DNA of 64,000 bases from NCBI GenBank assembly GCA_004794655.1, contig SMMW01000033.1, positions 3,631,501-3,695,500 of the forward strand. The letters are read 5' to 3'. Made by a program: the position numbers and the translations under genes. This stretch comes from Marisa cornuarietis (taxonomy: Eukaryota; Mollusca; Gastropoda; Architaenioglossa; Ampullariidae). Shown here piece after piece: positions 1-11,497 of the stretch; positions within the stretch are counted from its first letter, which is position 1, and each line of letters begins with the position of its first letter. The notes below the pieces were generated by a model. The model did no database searches and was not told the origin of the DNA. It was given only the letters and a program-made list of their open reading frames with translations.

Positions 1-524
1 CCGAGAACGAACGTGCGTCTCATGGGTGGGGCTGAGAAGACAAATCTCTAGCGCACAATAACGGTTTCGAGAACATACCTGCGTGTGTGTGTCGGGGGGA
101 TGGGGGGAAAATTTCACGAAAAAATCGATGTCCCCCGCCCCTTACATTCTGAAGGTACAGGTAAACGTTGGAGAATATAGCAGGCAGGGATATCGCCCAG
201 TGAACGTCTTTTCTTTATTAAACAGGTTACACAGGTAAAGCAGTTTTCTTACACGCAAAAACAAATTCCATTCTACCTACTCGCAGGCTAATACGGCTAT
301 CGGGGTCTATCACCCTAACTCCAGGAATGCTTGAATAAAAATGTCGACATGGCCATAGTCTATATATCACACTGTACGACTTTTTACACACGTATTCTCC
401 TCACTCTGTACAATCACTCCAATGGGAAGATCGGTGGCGTCGGACAAAAAGGTGGAGTCCTAGTAATAACGACACCCGGCCCTCGCCACCCCAGTCCCAC
501 AGCGGCTCTTTCATGGAACTCCTG
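1..524. other. Intronic or intergenic DNA left of the Harbinger element
   Basis: I see no coding exon here. If the partial claudin-like gene ending at 2285 is real, this stretch belongs to its last intron, since no exon resembling its expected second exon is visible. It is moderately GC-rich, with a short GT run near 82-92 and a C-rich stretch near 130-145. Confidence 0.4.
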
Positions 525-645
525 GCCCCGTATGCAAGAAGCACCGATAGCGCCGCTATAGGTACGATATCTCTATCGTCACGACAGCGCGGAAAAATTC
601 GCATGCAGGGACCCCCGATAGCCGGCTATCTTAGCTCTAAGGCTA

Positions 646-972
646 ATGGAGCCTCACACCTCCGTTAGCTCGCTATCGTACCGAAAGCACAAGATGGCGG
701 ACTGGATGGTATTGAACCGTATTCCACGACGTTTGCGCCGAGAACGTGTTTTTCGGGACAGGAATCATCCCCTCGACCAGTACAATGACCAAGAACTTTA
801 CCAGAAATTTAGATTTAGAAGACAAGATATTTTACAACTGACTAATGAGATTACAGGAGAAATCAAATTATCGAATCGACGTGGGTCACTTTCTCCAGTG
901 TTACAGAATAAATCAGTTACTACGCTGCTGCTAAAACTCGTACAGCTTGTTGTATATTTGATTTTGCAGTGA
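646..972 (+). pseudogene. HARBI1-like Harbinger transposase, N-terminal remnant
   Basis: The open frame begins at an ATG and encodes 108 residues. Residues about 25-85 contain the arginine-rich start and the RVFRDRNHPLDQYND block, followed by a FRFRRQDILQLTNEI-like segment and SNRRGSLSPVLQ. This order (RxRVFRDR, then F-R-F-R, then the R-LSP-LQ helix) is typical of the N terminus of HARBI1 and PIF/Harbinger DDE nucleases. After about residue 87 the sequence stops resembling the family: the expected LRFYATGxFQ-type helix and the whole DDE catalytic core are missing, and the frame ends at 972. The downstream space is filled by the minisatellite. It therefore cannot encode an active transposase and is a broken gene inside the 525-1955 element. 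Confidence 0.75.
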
Positions 973-1119
973 TTAGTTGCTTTTTAAATAATATTTTAAA
1001 TTTAAAAAAGAACAAATTGACATCCTAGCTTAGGTATTGTGCAGACTAACATGACTGCAATGTGACAGTCAAATTTTCTAGAATTTGACATAGGATTTAC
1101 CTTGTTTGAGAGAGTGTAT

Positions 1120-1193
1120 GCGTGTGGAGACTTTGTACTATAACCCCAACTTTTTTTAGTTTGCATTGCATCTCACATCTAAATACCTTTTGC

Positions 1194-1230
<37 letters not shown>

Positions 1231-1391
1231 AGGCTTTGTACTGTAACCCACATTTTTTTATTTCGCATTGCATCTCACTTCTGAATACCTGTTGCAGGAA
1301 TTTGTGTGTGTGTGCTGAGGCTTTGTACTGTAACCTACATTTTTTTTTATTATTTTGCATTGCATCTCACTTCTGAATACCTATTGCAGGG

Positions 1392-1429
<38 letters not shown>

Positions 1430-1770
1430 AGGCTTTGAACTGTAACCCACATTTTTAAATTTTATTTCGCATTGCATCTCACTTCTGTTTACTTATTGCA
1501 GGTGTGTGTGTGTGTGTGCTGAGGCTTTGTACTGTAACCCACATTTTTTGTTATTATTTTGCATTGCATCTCACTTCTGTATACCTATTCTGTTATGTGT
1601 GTGTGTGTGCTGAGGCTTTGTACTGTAACCCACATTTTTTTATTATTTTGCATTGCATCTCACTTCTGTATACCTATTGCAGGAGTGTGTGTGTGTGTGC
1701 TGAGGCTTTGTACTGTAACCCAGATTTTTTTCTATTATTTTGCATTGCATCTCACAAATACATGCGCAGT
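1120..1770. repeat. Compound GT minisatellite, about 7 units, inside the Harbinger copy
   Basis: Units of roughly 85-110 bp repeat in direct orientation. Each has a (TG)n run, then TGCTGAGGCTTTGTACTGTA, a T-rich stretch, a GCATTGCATCTCAC block and a CTATTGCAGG-like end. Unit length varies mostly through the TG run. Each unit ends in a polypyrimidine-poor TTGCAGG that resembles a splice acceptor by chance. Confidence 0.85.
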
Positions 1771-1963
1771 AACGCATAAAAATCGGGCCTCCCCGGAAGC
1801 TATTTATAGAACAGCCTTACCGCGCCGAAAGCTAGTGGAGCTCTATCGGCGTGTCTCTGCATACCACGTTAGTGGGGAGACTATCGCTACGACAGCTTTC
1901 GGACCGAAAGGCTCTATCGCAACGATTGGCTATCGGTGCTTCTTGCATACGGGGCCTGGTCGC

Positions 1964-1999
1964 TGTAACGCGTAACGTGTAACGATGTAACGTATAAGG
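1964..1999. repeat. Short GTAACG tandem repeat
   Basis: Direct repeats of a GTAACG/TAACGTGTAACG motif lie just right of the Harbinger target duplication and left of the exon at 2101. Confidence 0.6.
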
Positions 2000-2100
2000 A
2001 GGTTCAGCTAGCATCACAATTACAATATCGATGTCATGCACTTTTAATTTACATCTTTCTTTGCCAATTTCTGAGCAGCTGTTGATGTTTATTATTCCAG

Positions 2101-2285
2101 CTGTCGTCAGTCTCAGCGGGGGGTGCCACTTCTACGTCAGCGTCAATCACCCACACAGTGTCTCCTGGTCGTGGATGGCGGTGGAGCTGGGGTCTCTTTC
2201 AGCTCTGGCCGGGCTCATGGTCTGCCGGACTGACCAGTGTCTCCAGGTGCTGGAGCGTCTGCGACGCACTTCGGGTCCTTCGTGA
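2101..2285 (+). CDS. Claudin/PMP22-like tetraspan protein, last coding exon only (partial gene)
   Basis: An acceptor (TTATTATTCCAG) ends at 2100. With the one base supplied by a phase-1 intron, the frame runs open to TGA at 2283-2285. It encodes a hydrophobic segment (VVSLSGGCHFYVSV), a short loop, SWSWMAVELGSLSALAGLMV as a last membrane span, and a short basic tail ending LRRTSGPS. This matches the third exons of the three paralogs to the right in order and phase: the W-S-W/F-rich entry to span 4 (compare FGWSF at 19446-19651), then an arginine-containing tail. Exons 1 and 2 should lie left of the window, beyond the Harbinger insertion. The tail lacks the PDZ-type ending of its neighbours. 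Exon reality is likely but inferred; a decayed exon is possible. Confidence 0.6.
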
Positions 2286-2439
2286 GCTCTCAAGCCCTTT
2301 CTCACCTACCTCCTATGCGCGGTGCCCTTGCGTAGTTCCGTCACGCATGCGCAGTTCAGAGCGGAAGCTGTCTTCATGCTGCTTTGCTCACCTTTGTTCG
2401 ATGATGTGTGTTTTATCTGAAGAGAAAACTGACGTTTAG

Positions 2440-3080
2440 GCGAAGGATGCTTATGTGACTGTAAGAAAATCAGCACTGGAGAGCTTGTTTGTTTGTGTGT
2501 GTGTGTGTGAGAGAGAGAGAGAGTGTGAGACAAGTTCATTGTAACAGGATGCTTATGTGACTGTAAGAAAATCCGCACTAGAGAGCTTGCTTGTGTGTGT
2601 GAGAGAGAGAGAGAGTGAGAGAAGTTCATTGTAACAGGATGCTTGTGTGACTGTAAAACAAAAGTACATTATTATGGGTTGCTTGTGGAATAGTAAAACA
2701 TTTCTAGTGCAGCAGGTTGCTTGTGTGACTGCAAAACAAGTCCTGTGTTACAGGATGCTTGTGTGACTGTAACAAAAGTACAGTATTATAAGTTGTTGAA
2801 GTGGGACAGTAAAACATTTCTAGTATCACAGGCTGCTTACTGACCGTAAAACAAGCCCAGTGCTAGAGACGTTGCTTGTGCGAGTGTAAAAATTAATAAG
2901 TTTAGTATTACAGGCTACGTGTACAGGATGCTGATATGGTTTATTTTAAAACAAGTTTTTCACATGTTGCTTGGGGCATTGTGAAACAAGTTTAGCCTTC
3001 CATGCCGCTTGTGTGAATGTGTAACAAGTTCAGCCCTACAGGCTGGATGCTGCTGCTCTTTGTTTGCCGTCAGTATTCTG
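2440..3080. repeat. Degenerate minisatellite, possibly in a 3' UTR
   Basis: About ten imperfect copies of a 50-65 bp unit share GGATGCTTGTGTGACTGTAA followed by AACAAG-like sequence. The copies diverge strongly to the right. The block follows the stop codon at 2285. Candidate poly(A) signals AATAAA occur at 3249-3254 and again near 3400, so the array may be transcribed as 3' UTR of the partial claudin-like gene. Confidence 0.6.
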
Positions 3081-5024
3081 TACAGATTGGCTCTATTCCC
3101 AGTTTTACATGAAACAAAATAGGATTTTTTTTTAATTTTCGGCCGCGCATTGCCATAAAACACGTCCGTTGGACTGTTTCACCAATTCAGATGTCGATGG
3201 CTGTTTGTGCCACTGCAACCTGTACACTTCTAGCATTTGTTTTCATTAAATAAACTGATCCGTGGGACCGATTAACCAACTTAAATGAAATGGACAAAGA
3301 AGTGATTTAAAAATGCATGAATACTTGAGACTGTTTTACCAGAGCAGATTAAGCTATTGTTGTCGGTACAATCTGTACATCTGACCATGCGTTGTCATCA
3401 ATAAATCAACCATTGAGACTGGTTTTGTGCCTTTGGGAGAATGTTTGTTTTGCTGAAAATTTAAATAGAGGCTTAATGATCGTTACTATAGACTGGCAGG
3501 AGGTAAAGTAGCATTTGTATGCCGTCAAAAAATGTGAGGGGACCAGCACTTCAACATAAACTTTTGCGCCAATCTTGTCTGCATTATATCTACCCTGCTT
3601 ATGATGGTGCCTTTATAAATTACTTCCATTTTATCGCCAGACGACAGTGACTGTGGATGGCTAGCAAAATTATAATTGAATGCAATAAAAAATCATACTT
3701 CATTATAATATATTTCGATGCTTTGATGAAGTCCCTAGTCTCTCCCTTGGCTAACTAGTCTGCCCTGTGTTCATGTGGTGCAGTGCTCACCTCGCCTTTT
3801 CTAGGTCCGCTTCTACTTTATATCTGTGGGTGACTGTACGTGGGTGGATGGCGTGGGGGTGTAGACATGCCTGTACACGTGTGAGAGTACGGTGGATGTA
3901 TTCAGCGTTCCTTTTCTCGCGCAAGGAAGTCCTTCCCTTCTTTTTTTTTTCCCCACCCTTATTCAACATACATGAGCTTTGTCTCAGCCACCTTTATTTT
4001 GTACGGTCTGAGTAATGAAAAAACAAATGCAGGGTACAAAAAAGGGCAACAACTGTTGCAATAACTCACTACTGAGTGCGTGCAGGCACAAGTGCTGGAG
4101 AGCAAGGGACAAAGAAAAGGCCTGCAGACGTTTGATGATTTTGTGTTCCCTATAGTCTAACACTCTAACTGCTTGAGAAGGATACTTAATAACGGAATAC
4201 TGACTGGGTTGTTTCCCTTACATTACTTTTATATCAGTCTTCCTCTCCTCAGCGCCACGCAACATAAGCTCTAGGCTTAATGTTTATTGAACTTTTATCG
4301 TATCGGAAGAACAGAGGTCTTTATTTTCTATCAAGCCCCACCAACTAGGAACAAATTACCTGTCAACCTTCGTTACGCTGATTGTTAGACGACTTATAAG
4401 TCCAAACTTCAGACCTACTTTTCTCCTAAATCAGTGACTTAACCCTACCCTGACCCGACCGTACACCGGGGTAAAGTTTACCTGTATTTATTCTCTGTGC
4501 GTCTGTTGTATGAGTACATGTGTGAATGAATGTTAGCGTGTAAGTTTATTTAGAATGATTTTTTTGTGCTGTTTATGAAGGGCTCTAAGCAAATTATTTT
4601 TGAAAAGAGCTCCACAACTGCTCACTATTATTATCATTATTATCTTCATTTGAAATAGATATGCTTTTATTAAATTTCACATGGCGCTCTCTTGCTTTTT
4701 AGTTCATCGATACAGCTATAGCCCAAGAGCCAAATTTGAAATGCCCTCTTTGTTGTCAGGGACAAGATGAAGAAACAAACCCCCCTCTTCATGATTGTGA
4801 ACAGCTTTAACATTTTTAGCTAAGTTCCTGCCATTTAAATACTCATTAGAGACTTTACCATCTCAGATTTGCTCAGCGATACACTGCACTTATTACTGCG
4901 AATTGTATTATTTCATTAATTGAAATATGTGTGCAATATAATTAATTAATCTTTATCTATTTAATATCACAATGGATGTAGACTCCAGAAACGATCTCAG
5001 GAACCGAAGCAGCAGTAGGAGAAC

Positions 5025-5099
<75 letters not shown>
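5025..5099. repeat. (GAT)25 microsatellite
   Basis: Seventy-five bases of uninterrupted GAT. Confidence 0.97.
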
Positions 5100-5403
5100 C
5101 TGAACAAACTTAAAATGCGTCACCACCAAGCACAATAACCATCAGGTTAAAGGTCAAGTATCAACGTGTTTTAATTGCATACAAATCAAGTGCACGTGTG
5201 TGTACAGTGTGCACATATCAAAGATTAAGAAAGAGAGGAGACAGTAAGCATATCATACAATGACACAAATAACATAAAATACACATTTACATACGAAACA
5301 GTAAGGCTAATACGAAGGAAAAATAAGTCTTAGTTTCTTTCATTCTCTTGTTACCCTACTATAGTCACTGTGGCTATTCTCAAAATCACAGACACTCATA
5401 CAA

Positions 5404-5404
<1 letters not shown>

Positions 5405-5459
<55 letters not shown>

Positions 5460-5475
5460 ACACACACATACACAA
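5405..5475. repeat. (CA)n microsatellite
   Basis: Twenty-five uninterrupted CA units to 5454, then two TA interruptions within further CA. Confidence 0.97.
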
Positions 5476-6059
5476 GTGGAGACACAAAAAAATACTTCAT
5501 TGCTCACTACATTTACTATTGACTTGTCGAGATAAGTGATAGCAATAAGCGTGTCAATAATAATAATAATGAAGATTTTTATAGCGCATATTGACACTCA
5601 TAGAGAGCATGCTCTTAGCGCTTTCCGGACCAGCTAATGTCACCTGGGGACTGCCATCTCTTTCTCTACCTGAAATCAAGAGATGGAGCAGACCTGCATA
5701 CACGTTCACTGCACGAAAAGGTGACGGCAAGTTAAAGCGCAGTATTTCGAGCTAACGGATACCCCGAGTACAGGATATCAGCGCCGCGACCTCCTTAGCA
5801 TCTGACACTATCAACTTAAAAAAAAAAAAAAGACACGCAATCGTCTTTTTGGATGTCCCGAAATTCCGTTATCGAATAAACAGGGGTCGCACATTGTTTC
5901 ACGCCCTCAGCATGTGAATGGACAGTGTAGTGAGCGAAAAATATCCATGCAAACTGATCTACCCAGATCGCGCGTTTGTAAAAGCCTTGGGTATATATGT
6001 AGGGGGAGGAGTATATACAAAACGGCTGCATATATGTTTCTGTCGATAGATCCTTCTTA

Positions 6060-6480
6060 TTAGCCTTGTGAGAAATGGAGAGAAGAAAGAAAGTAGTGTG
6101 CCAATCCGTCAGTGCACGTGCACGAAGGAAACACGCGCAGGCACGTGCGCACGCATACTGCAGAGAGCTCCGGTCTCGATAACGGACCCGAGGGAGCGAG
6201 GTCACTCTTCTATATCCAGTCACCTGCCCCGCCACCACTCCCCCCCCCCACTCGTACCCTTTAAAATTGGAAAAGGTCAAGTCGAGAAGGGTCGCAGTGC
6301 AGATATAGACACTCGGGGCGCGCGCGCTCACACACACACACGCACGCACGCACGCACGCACGCACCCCGGTGGCAGCAAGTTGTCTCCCTTGAAGCTGGC
6401 GCTCGCTGGCTGGCGTGGTGACGCTACCCCCTCGGCAAGTCCGGAGTCACTGGCCCCAGTGTGCTCAGGGAGTCGGCATT
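6060..6480 (+). promoter_or_regulatory. CpG-rich segment ending in a donor: candidate promoter and noncoding first exon
   Basis: This block is clearly richer in G+C and CpG than its surroundings. It includes a GCGCGCGCG run near 6319, a (GCAC)n stretch near 6341-6364 and a TATATATG motif upstream near 5991. It ends at GTGAGTAC (6481), a good 5' splice site, with no long open frame through it. It could be the noncoding first exon of the claudin-like gene at 11498, but the link is inference from position alone. Confidence 0.3.
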
Positions 6481-7090
6481 GTGAGTACATGTTCCTCTAT
6501 GTCTTGTGGTCAACTGTAAAGTCATCAAATAGTATTTTGTGCCGTTAAATCTTGGCGGGAGCCTGACCTTTGACAGAGCTTGTCATCCTCCCAGACAGAT
6601 TTCTATTGTAAAGCTTTCAGACGTCACTGTGAATATGTATCGACGTTTCTGTCATAGCTATTGATGTCGCTGGTTTTCTTTCTTTCCTTTATTTTTTTTT
6701 CTTTCCTTATGGCTGGTCTTTCTTTCCTTTTAAATGTGGTGAAATGTCTCGGATTTTTTTTTTTTTTTTGTAAGTTCGTAATACACACGTGGTGTGAACA
6801 TTGTTGAGACTTTGACAATACGTAACGATTGTCGAGTAATGTTTGTGTTTTTAAAATATGAATTGTTATGGTTCTAGCATTATACAGAGTGGGTGGGGGG
6901 GGGTCTATGCCTCCATTTGGAGTTACTTGCTTTTCGTTTTATCACGTTAACGAAACACAACTGTTTTTCAGCGGCCTGTAAAGTGCAGTGTAACTTGCGA
7001 ATGAATGATACTGAAGGTAAGTTAATGGTTTTGATAGATTCATTTTTTTAAGCTTTCCTCCCTCCCTGAGAAAGAGAGAGAGAGAGCGGT

Positions 7091-7091
<1 letters not shown>

Positions 7092-7164
<73 letters not shown>
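7092..7164. repeat. (AC)n microsatellite
   Basis: About 36 pure AC units, flanked by GA-rich sequence on both sides. Confidence 0.97.
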
Positions 7165-7167
<3 letters not shown>

Positions 7168-8462
7168 AGATACATGTGCTGAGGTATAAAAGTACATACA
7201 AAACGTTACAAGCACATAGCTAACAGTACACAGTCTACGCATACGTATTGTCACTCACTCTTGTGAAACCAAGGCACATCATTTCTATACCATGGTACGT
7301 ATCTGAACATACATGCACGAGCCCACACACACACGCACGCACGCACGCACGCAAACAAACACATCTTTCCCTTACCCCCTCTCACATTCCTACTTCCTTT
7401 TTAACCCCTCCTCCTCACTCTGTGTGTGTGTGTGTGTGTCCCGCGCGCGCGTGTGCATGTGTGTAGGGTAAAGCTGTAGCTGCGATCATATAAATGTCAA
7501 ACATTACTGTACGCTGTGTGAATCAACTGTCATCTAATTCTCCATGAAACGTTTACGTCTTTAGTAACGGGAAGATGAACACAGAAGCAAGTTTATTTCG
7601 GTAACAACACATTCAAATCTCCGAGGGCAAACCGGAGTCAAACACACAGTTCTTGTGTCACGATGTTTTCCTCGTCCTTTATCTAGGTTTCGTCACGTGC
7701 TAGATAATGGTGCGCTTTGCAAAAAAAAAAAAAAAAAAAATCTATCGGCGCACACACACTCACACACACACACACACCGCTCCCTAATCTCTCTTTTTCC
7801 CGTACCCGAATTCTTCACCCAAATTTCTAACTTTATCAAAGGTGGTTAGTTCTGCCCTACTTTATTGTTGTAGGGGTAAGAGCTGCACTGTTCACACTTT
7901 GTATAGGACACTCCTCACTCGCCCCATCATGACACAATCTGACTTTGTTTAGTGGACGAAGCTGATTTAACAATCGTGAACACTCTGCAGTGGATGTAAG
8001 TTTTCATGCAAGCCGATTTCTACATCACCTTTTTGTCTCTTTTTTTGTTTCCATTTTGTTCCTTTTTTGTGTTTGTTTGTTTGTTTGTTTGTTTGTTTGT
8101 TTGTTTCTTTCTTTCTTTCTTTCGTTTCGTTCTCAGAGCTCTGCAGTCTTATGTCTTGCGAATTCTTTAAAGGTAGCAACACTCTCCTTAGCACCGAAGT
8201 GTTTTGTTCTGGTGTCTCTGGAAGAGAGTCGTAGATTCCATCAGTGTTGTGTCTATTGCTAACATATGCTTGAGTGAACGAAGAGAACAGCTAACCTTAC
8301 CTAGATACGCGGTTGTTGCCAATGCACATGGTCTGTGGCAATGCACTGTTTGTCTGATTCTCAATAGGCTTTGCACGTCATGAACCAAATGATATTCAAG
8401 CTACCGGCCATATGAGACACTACCCCGCTTACTGTATATCAAGTCTTCGTATGTTCCAACAG

Positions 8463-8502
8463 GCAAGGAGACAGATTTTTGACCAAGAACTCTAAGGGAG
8501 CA
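8463..8502 (+). other. Possible 40-bp noncoding exon
   Basis: The segment is bordered by a TGTTCCAACAG acceptor and a GCAAG|GTAAGT donor. It contains no ATG. Together with the donor at 6481 and an acceptor at 11491-11493 (CTCGCCACAG), it could form the 5' UTR of the gene at 11498-14153. Only the splice-like borders support it. Confidence 0.25.
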
Positions 8503-8751
8503 AGGTAAGTACTGCTGCTGCAGGGTTTCGTTTAAAGGAACTGCTGTTTTCTTTTCTGCCTCATTTTTTAAACGTATATTCTTCCATACATCTGAAAGAG
8601 ATCATTCTGTAGTAGGAAAATGTAATGACAGTGTTTTGTGAACAAATGTTTTAGTTACTATGAAAGAGAACTGCTGGCTCATTTAAATTGCTGCTATTTA
8701 TATCCCCTTATCGGAGCTTCAACGGGTAGCGGACAAATAACTTTTTATAGG

Positions 8752-8752
<1 letters not shown>

Positions 8753-8818
<66 letters not shown>
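8753..8818. repeat. (TG)33 microsatellite
   Basis: Uninterrupted TG dinucleotides followed by a (GA)n run. Confidence 0.97.
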
Positions 8819-8819
<1 letters not shown>

Positions 8820-8820
<1 letters not shown>

Positions 8821-11493
8821 AAAGAGAGAGAGAGAGACTGAAAGACAGTGAGCTGGAAAGATTTGCTGTGGACAGAGTGTGTCCCAAATCGAGTGAGACA
8901 CAAACAGTGACACCCATCTCCCACAGACAGCGAGAGACATGTCTCACAGACACTGAGACACTCATTGACAGTAAGACACTTCTGACATACAATATGATAC
9001 ATAACTCGCACAAATATATCTAAGTATGTTTATTTTCGCTCCCTCTTTTTTTGTAATTAAGTCTAAGCTGAGAAGGGCTTGGAAATCATATCTTCACACC
9101 GACACAGATATCGCTCTGCACTTCACTCTCAAGAGATCGGTTACATTTCCTTGCAGTTTGCTCACAAACAGGTTTCAGTTATCTCGGCCAAACCAAATTT
9201 GTATCGACGAAAAAGAAAACCTTGACAACTTTGTAGAGTTCACCTGTTATAACGAGCAGTGTTCACTTTCATGTCGCTTCATGTGTGTGTGTGTGTGTGT
9301 GTGGCTCCTTTAACGAGCGTAGCAGAGAGACTTAGCTTAGAACTAAATGTAGTTTAGTTTTATTATATGACAGTGCGATTACTAATGTAGTCTAGAACTA
9401 GTATAATACAAGCATTATAAGCATTAACATCCATTAGTGTAGACTTTGATTGCGGATAAGCATTGCTGGGCAGTAGTTTAAGTAAATTATAGTTATACAT
9501 GACAAACATTTCCACTTTTAATGTTTGTTTGTTTTGATAAGGTGAACATCCGCTACAGGGGAACAGAGCTAAAGGTAGACAGTCTCAATAGACAGTTTTT
9601 AAAGCTGTGCTTAAAGAACAAAGGAAAGCTCGGGTATTGAATGTTTTTGTCGGTAATGTGTGACCATAGTTACAGACATATCCTTCTCTTGAGGCTCTTG
9701 TCGAGTACATGGGAATAACCCTATACATACAAAACAGGTTGACTTATTGCGCAGTTTTGGGGGGTTCGGTATTTTTTTAACTCCGGGGGAAGGACAGGTG
9801 AAGTACTGGTGACATCGCATTTTGCTATCATTTCGACTCCACCAAGAGCACCTTTAACAGCCCTCGTGAAAGCGCTTAGTGAACGAAGGACAAATAAGAG
9901 TACTTGTCAAGCTTTTACCGCTACACAGGTGTGATAAGAGAGGGCCTCAAAGGTTGGGATAACGTGCGTGTGAGCAGCGGACAAATAGGTGTATCTTGTC
10001 CTAGCTCATTGCCTCGTCAAAAGATTCTTCAAGACATACTTAGGTCCTACACTGTGTCGAGCCATTGTGATATCCCACTTTATGGCAAGTCAGATCTTTC
10101 ATTATGCTGATGATATTCTTGAATCCTACACACATTCCCTCACTTTGTAAGATACTCTTATGTTTTCTTCGAGTTCGAGAGATTATTATATACCAGAACG
10201 GCTTCAAATAAATACAAAACTAGTCTAAAGGTGAGCCCGTGCGTTACGTTCCTCGTTTTACTCGAATTTCTACCCAGGACAGGCAGCTACAGCAGCACAT
10301 TTTATATTAATAAAAAATCTCTTACCAAAAACAGTTGTCAAGAGATATGTTGATAGATGTCTAGAGGTTTTATTTTGGCATCTATCGCGAACGAACGTCA
10401 CCTGACTAAAATTATTGTTTTTTTCCAATGCCATACCATTTATAATATACCCTTTGTAATCAAAGTGCGCACTCGTGTTGTCATTAGAAAGATCCATCCT
10501 TATACCAGAGTGGATTTATTGCTGTAATAAACTGCACGTTTCGTGACATCACAACAGACGCCAAGAAAGTTCGTACGCTTAGTTCAAGAAGTGCGACCAA
10601 AGAACACTTTCATCGGAGTAGAATGAATCAAGCGAGGACATTTATTACAACGACCCCCACGAAGTAACTTCAGCTACTGAGAGACAACCCAGTGTTGTTA
10701 AACGGGTACTTGTCTAACCACGAGGAAGAAGGACAGACTCGTGACGCAAGACCAAAGCAAGCAAGATAAGTAAGTAAGCTGTGGTCTGCAGGGAGACAAA
10801 AAGTCTCGGCATCACGGGATTGGAACCAGCTGACAGAGAGACAACAATGCAAATCTTGGGACACAAAGACACAAGTAGCCAGCCAAGGTCTTATGTGACC
10901 TAGCGAACAGCTTTGTGTTGGTTCCCAGCTGATTACTAGAGCCGGGGACTGTTTTGAGAGCAACTGTATCTTACTATAATACCTTCTGTGATAGAGTAAG
11001 CATGTTACAGTTGTGCTTAACGCACCATATACACAATAATTAGATAAATCCCGCTTTGATAGGACTAGCTGTATGTTCAACTTTAGCTGTCATGTAGCAA
11101 CTGTATATTACAAACATACACACCTGTCGTGCTAGGGACTAGCTGTAGACAGTACACGCTCCAGCTGCATAATACATAGGAACTAGCACAGTTCGATAAT
11201 ATATACAAAATCTGTTTGTTAAGGACCAGCTGTATGTTACCTACATACCAGCTGTATTAGGGACCAGCTGTATCTTACCTGCTTTCGGTGGAAAGCTTTT
11301 TATTATCTAAGTAGGTGCTGTGTTAAGGATCAGTTAAATATGCCACGCATTCTTAGTAGATGTTAGGGAATAGCTGTGTATGACATTCGTGTGACTGGTA
11401 GTAGTAGGGAGGGCGCTAGGCTCGAGCACTAGGGAGGCTCGTTCGTGTCAGGAGCGTGACGGGAGTTCACTGTTCACTCCTCTCTCGCCACAG
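8820..11493. other. Intergenic or 5' intron sequence, no gene seen
   Basis: There is no exon with paired splice sites and conserved coding content. The stretch near 11080-11360 has a loosely repeated GGACTAGCTGTA/GGACCAGCTGTA motif every 50-70 bases, a weak degenerate tandem repeat. Confidence 0.5.
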
Positions 11494-11497
11494 CCAG

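Larger units (their letters stand above)
525..1955 (+). mobile_element. PIF/Harbinger-type DNA transposon, internally degraded
   Basis: The first 27 bases (525-551) are the exact reverse complement of the last 27 (1929-1955). Immediately outside both ends is the trinucleotide CTG (522-524 and 1956-1958), a 3-bp target duplication of the size PIF/Harbinger elements make. Subterminal CTATCG/CGATAG motifs recur near both ends (about 543-680 and 1845-1940), as expected for transposase-binding sites. Inside are a transposase-like fragment (646-972) and a GT-rich minisatellite (about 1120-1770). The second Harbinger protein (Myb/SANT type) is not visible, so the copy is non-autonomous. It sits 145 bp before the last exon of the partial claudin-like gene and is probably intronic. 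The terminal structure is direct observation; the family assignment rests on the transposase fragment and the duplication size. Confidence 0.85.
3300..6059. other. Intergenic DNA with microsatellites
   Basis: No coding exon is seen. The stretch holds a pure (GAT)25 run at 5025-5099, a (CA)n run at 5405-5475 and one copy of the dispersed AGCGC hairpin repeat near 5551-5640. Confidence 0.6.

Noticed and set aside
1097..1779. Several overlapping open frames rich in Cys-Val or His-Thr
   Set aside because: These are translations of the GT minisatellite in the Harbinger element.
5025..5099. Possible CRISPR-like or coding poly-Asp/Ile repeat
   Set aside because: Simple trinucleotide repeat without spacers; the organism is eukaryotic.
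5816..6490. Longest minus-strand open frame in the left third (224 codons)
   Set aside because: Composition is driven by CpG-rich and CA-rich sequence and a poly-A/T run. There is no domain, no splice logic and no homology I recognise.
8708..9013. His-Thr-rich minus-strand frames
   Set aside because: Translations of the (TG)33 microsatellite; the same applies to frames at 5340-5597, 6942-7254, 42683-43066, 45760-46005 and 54975-55326.
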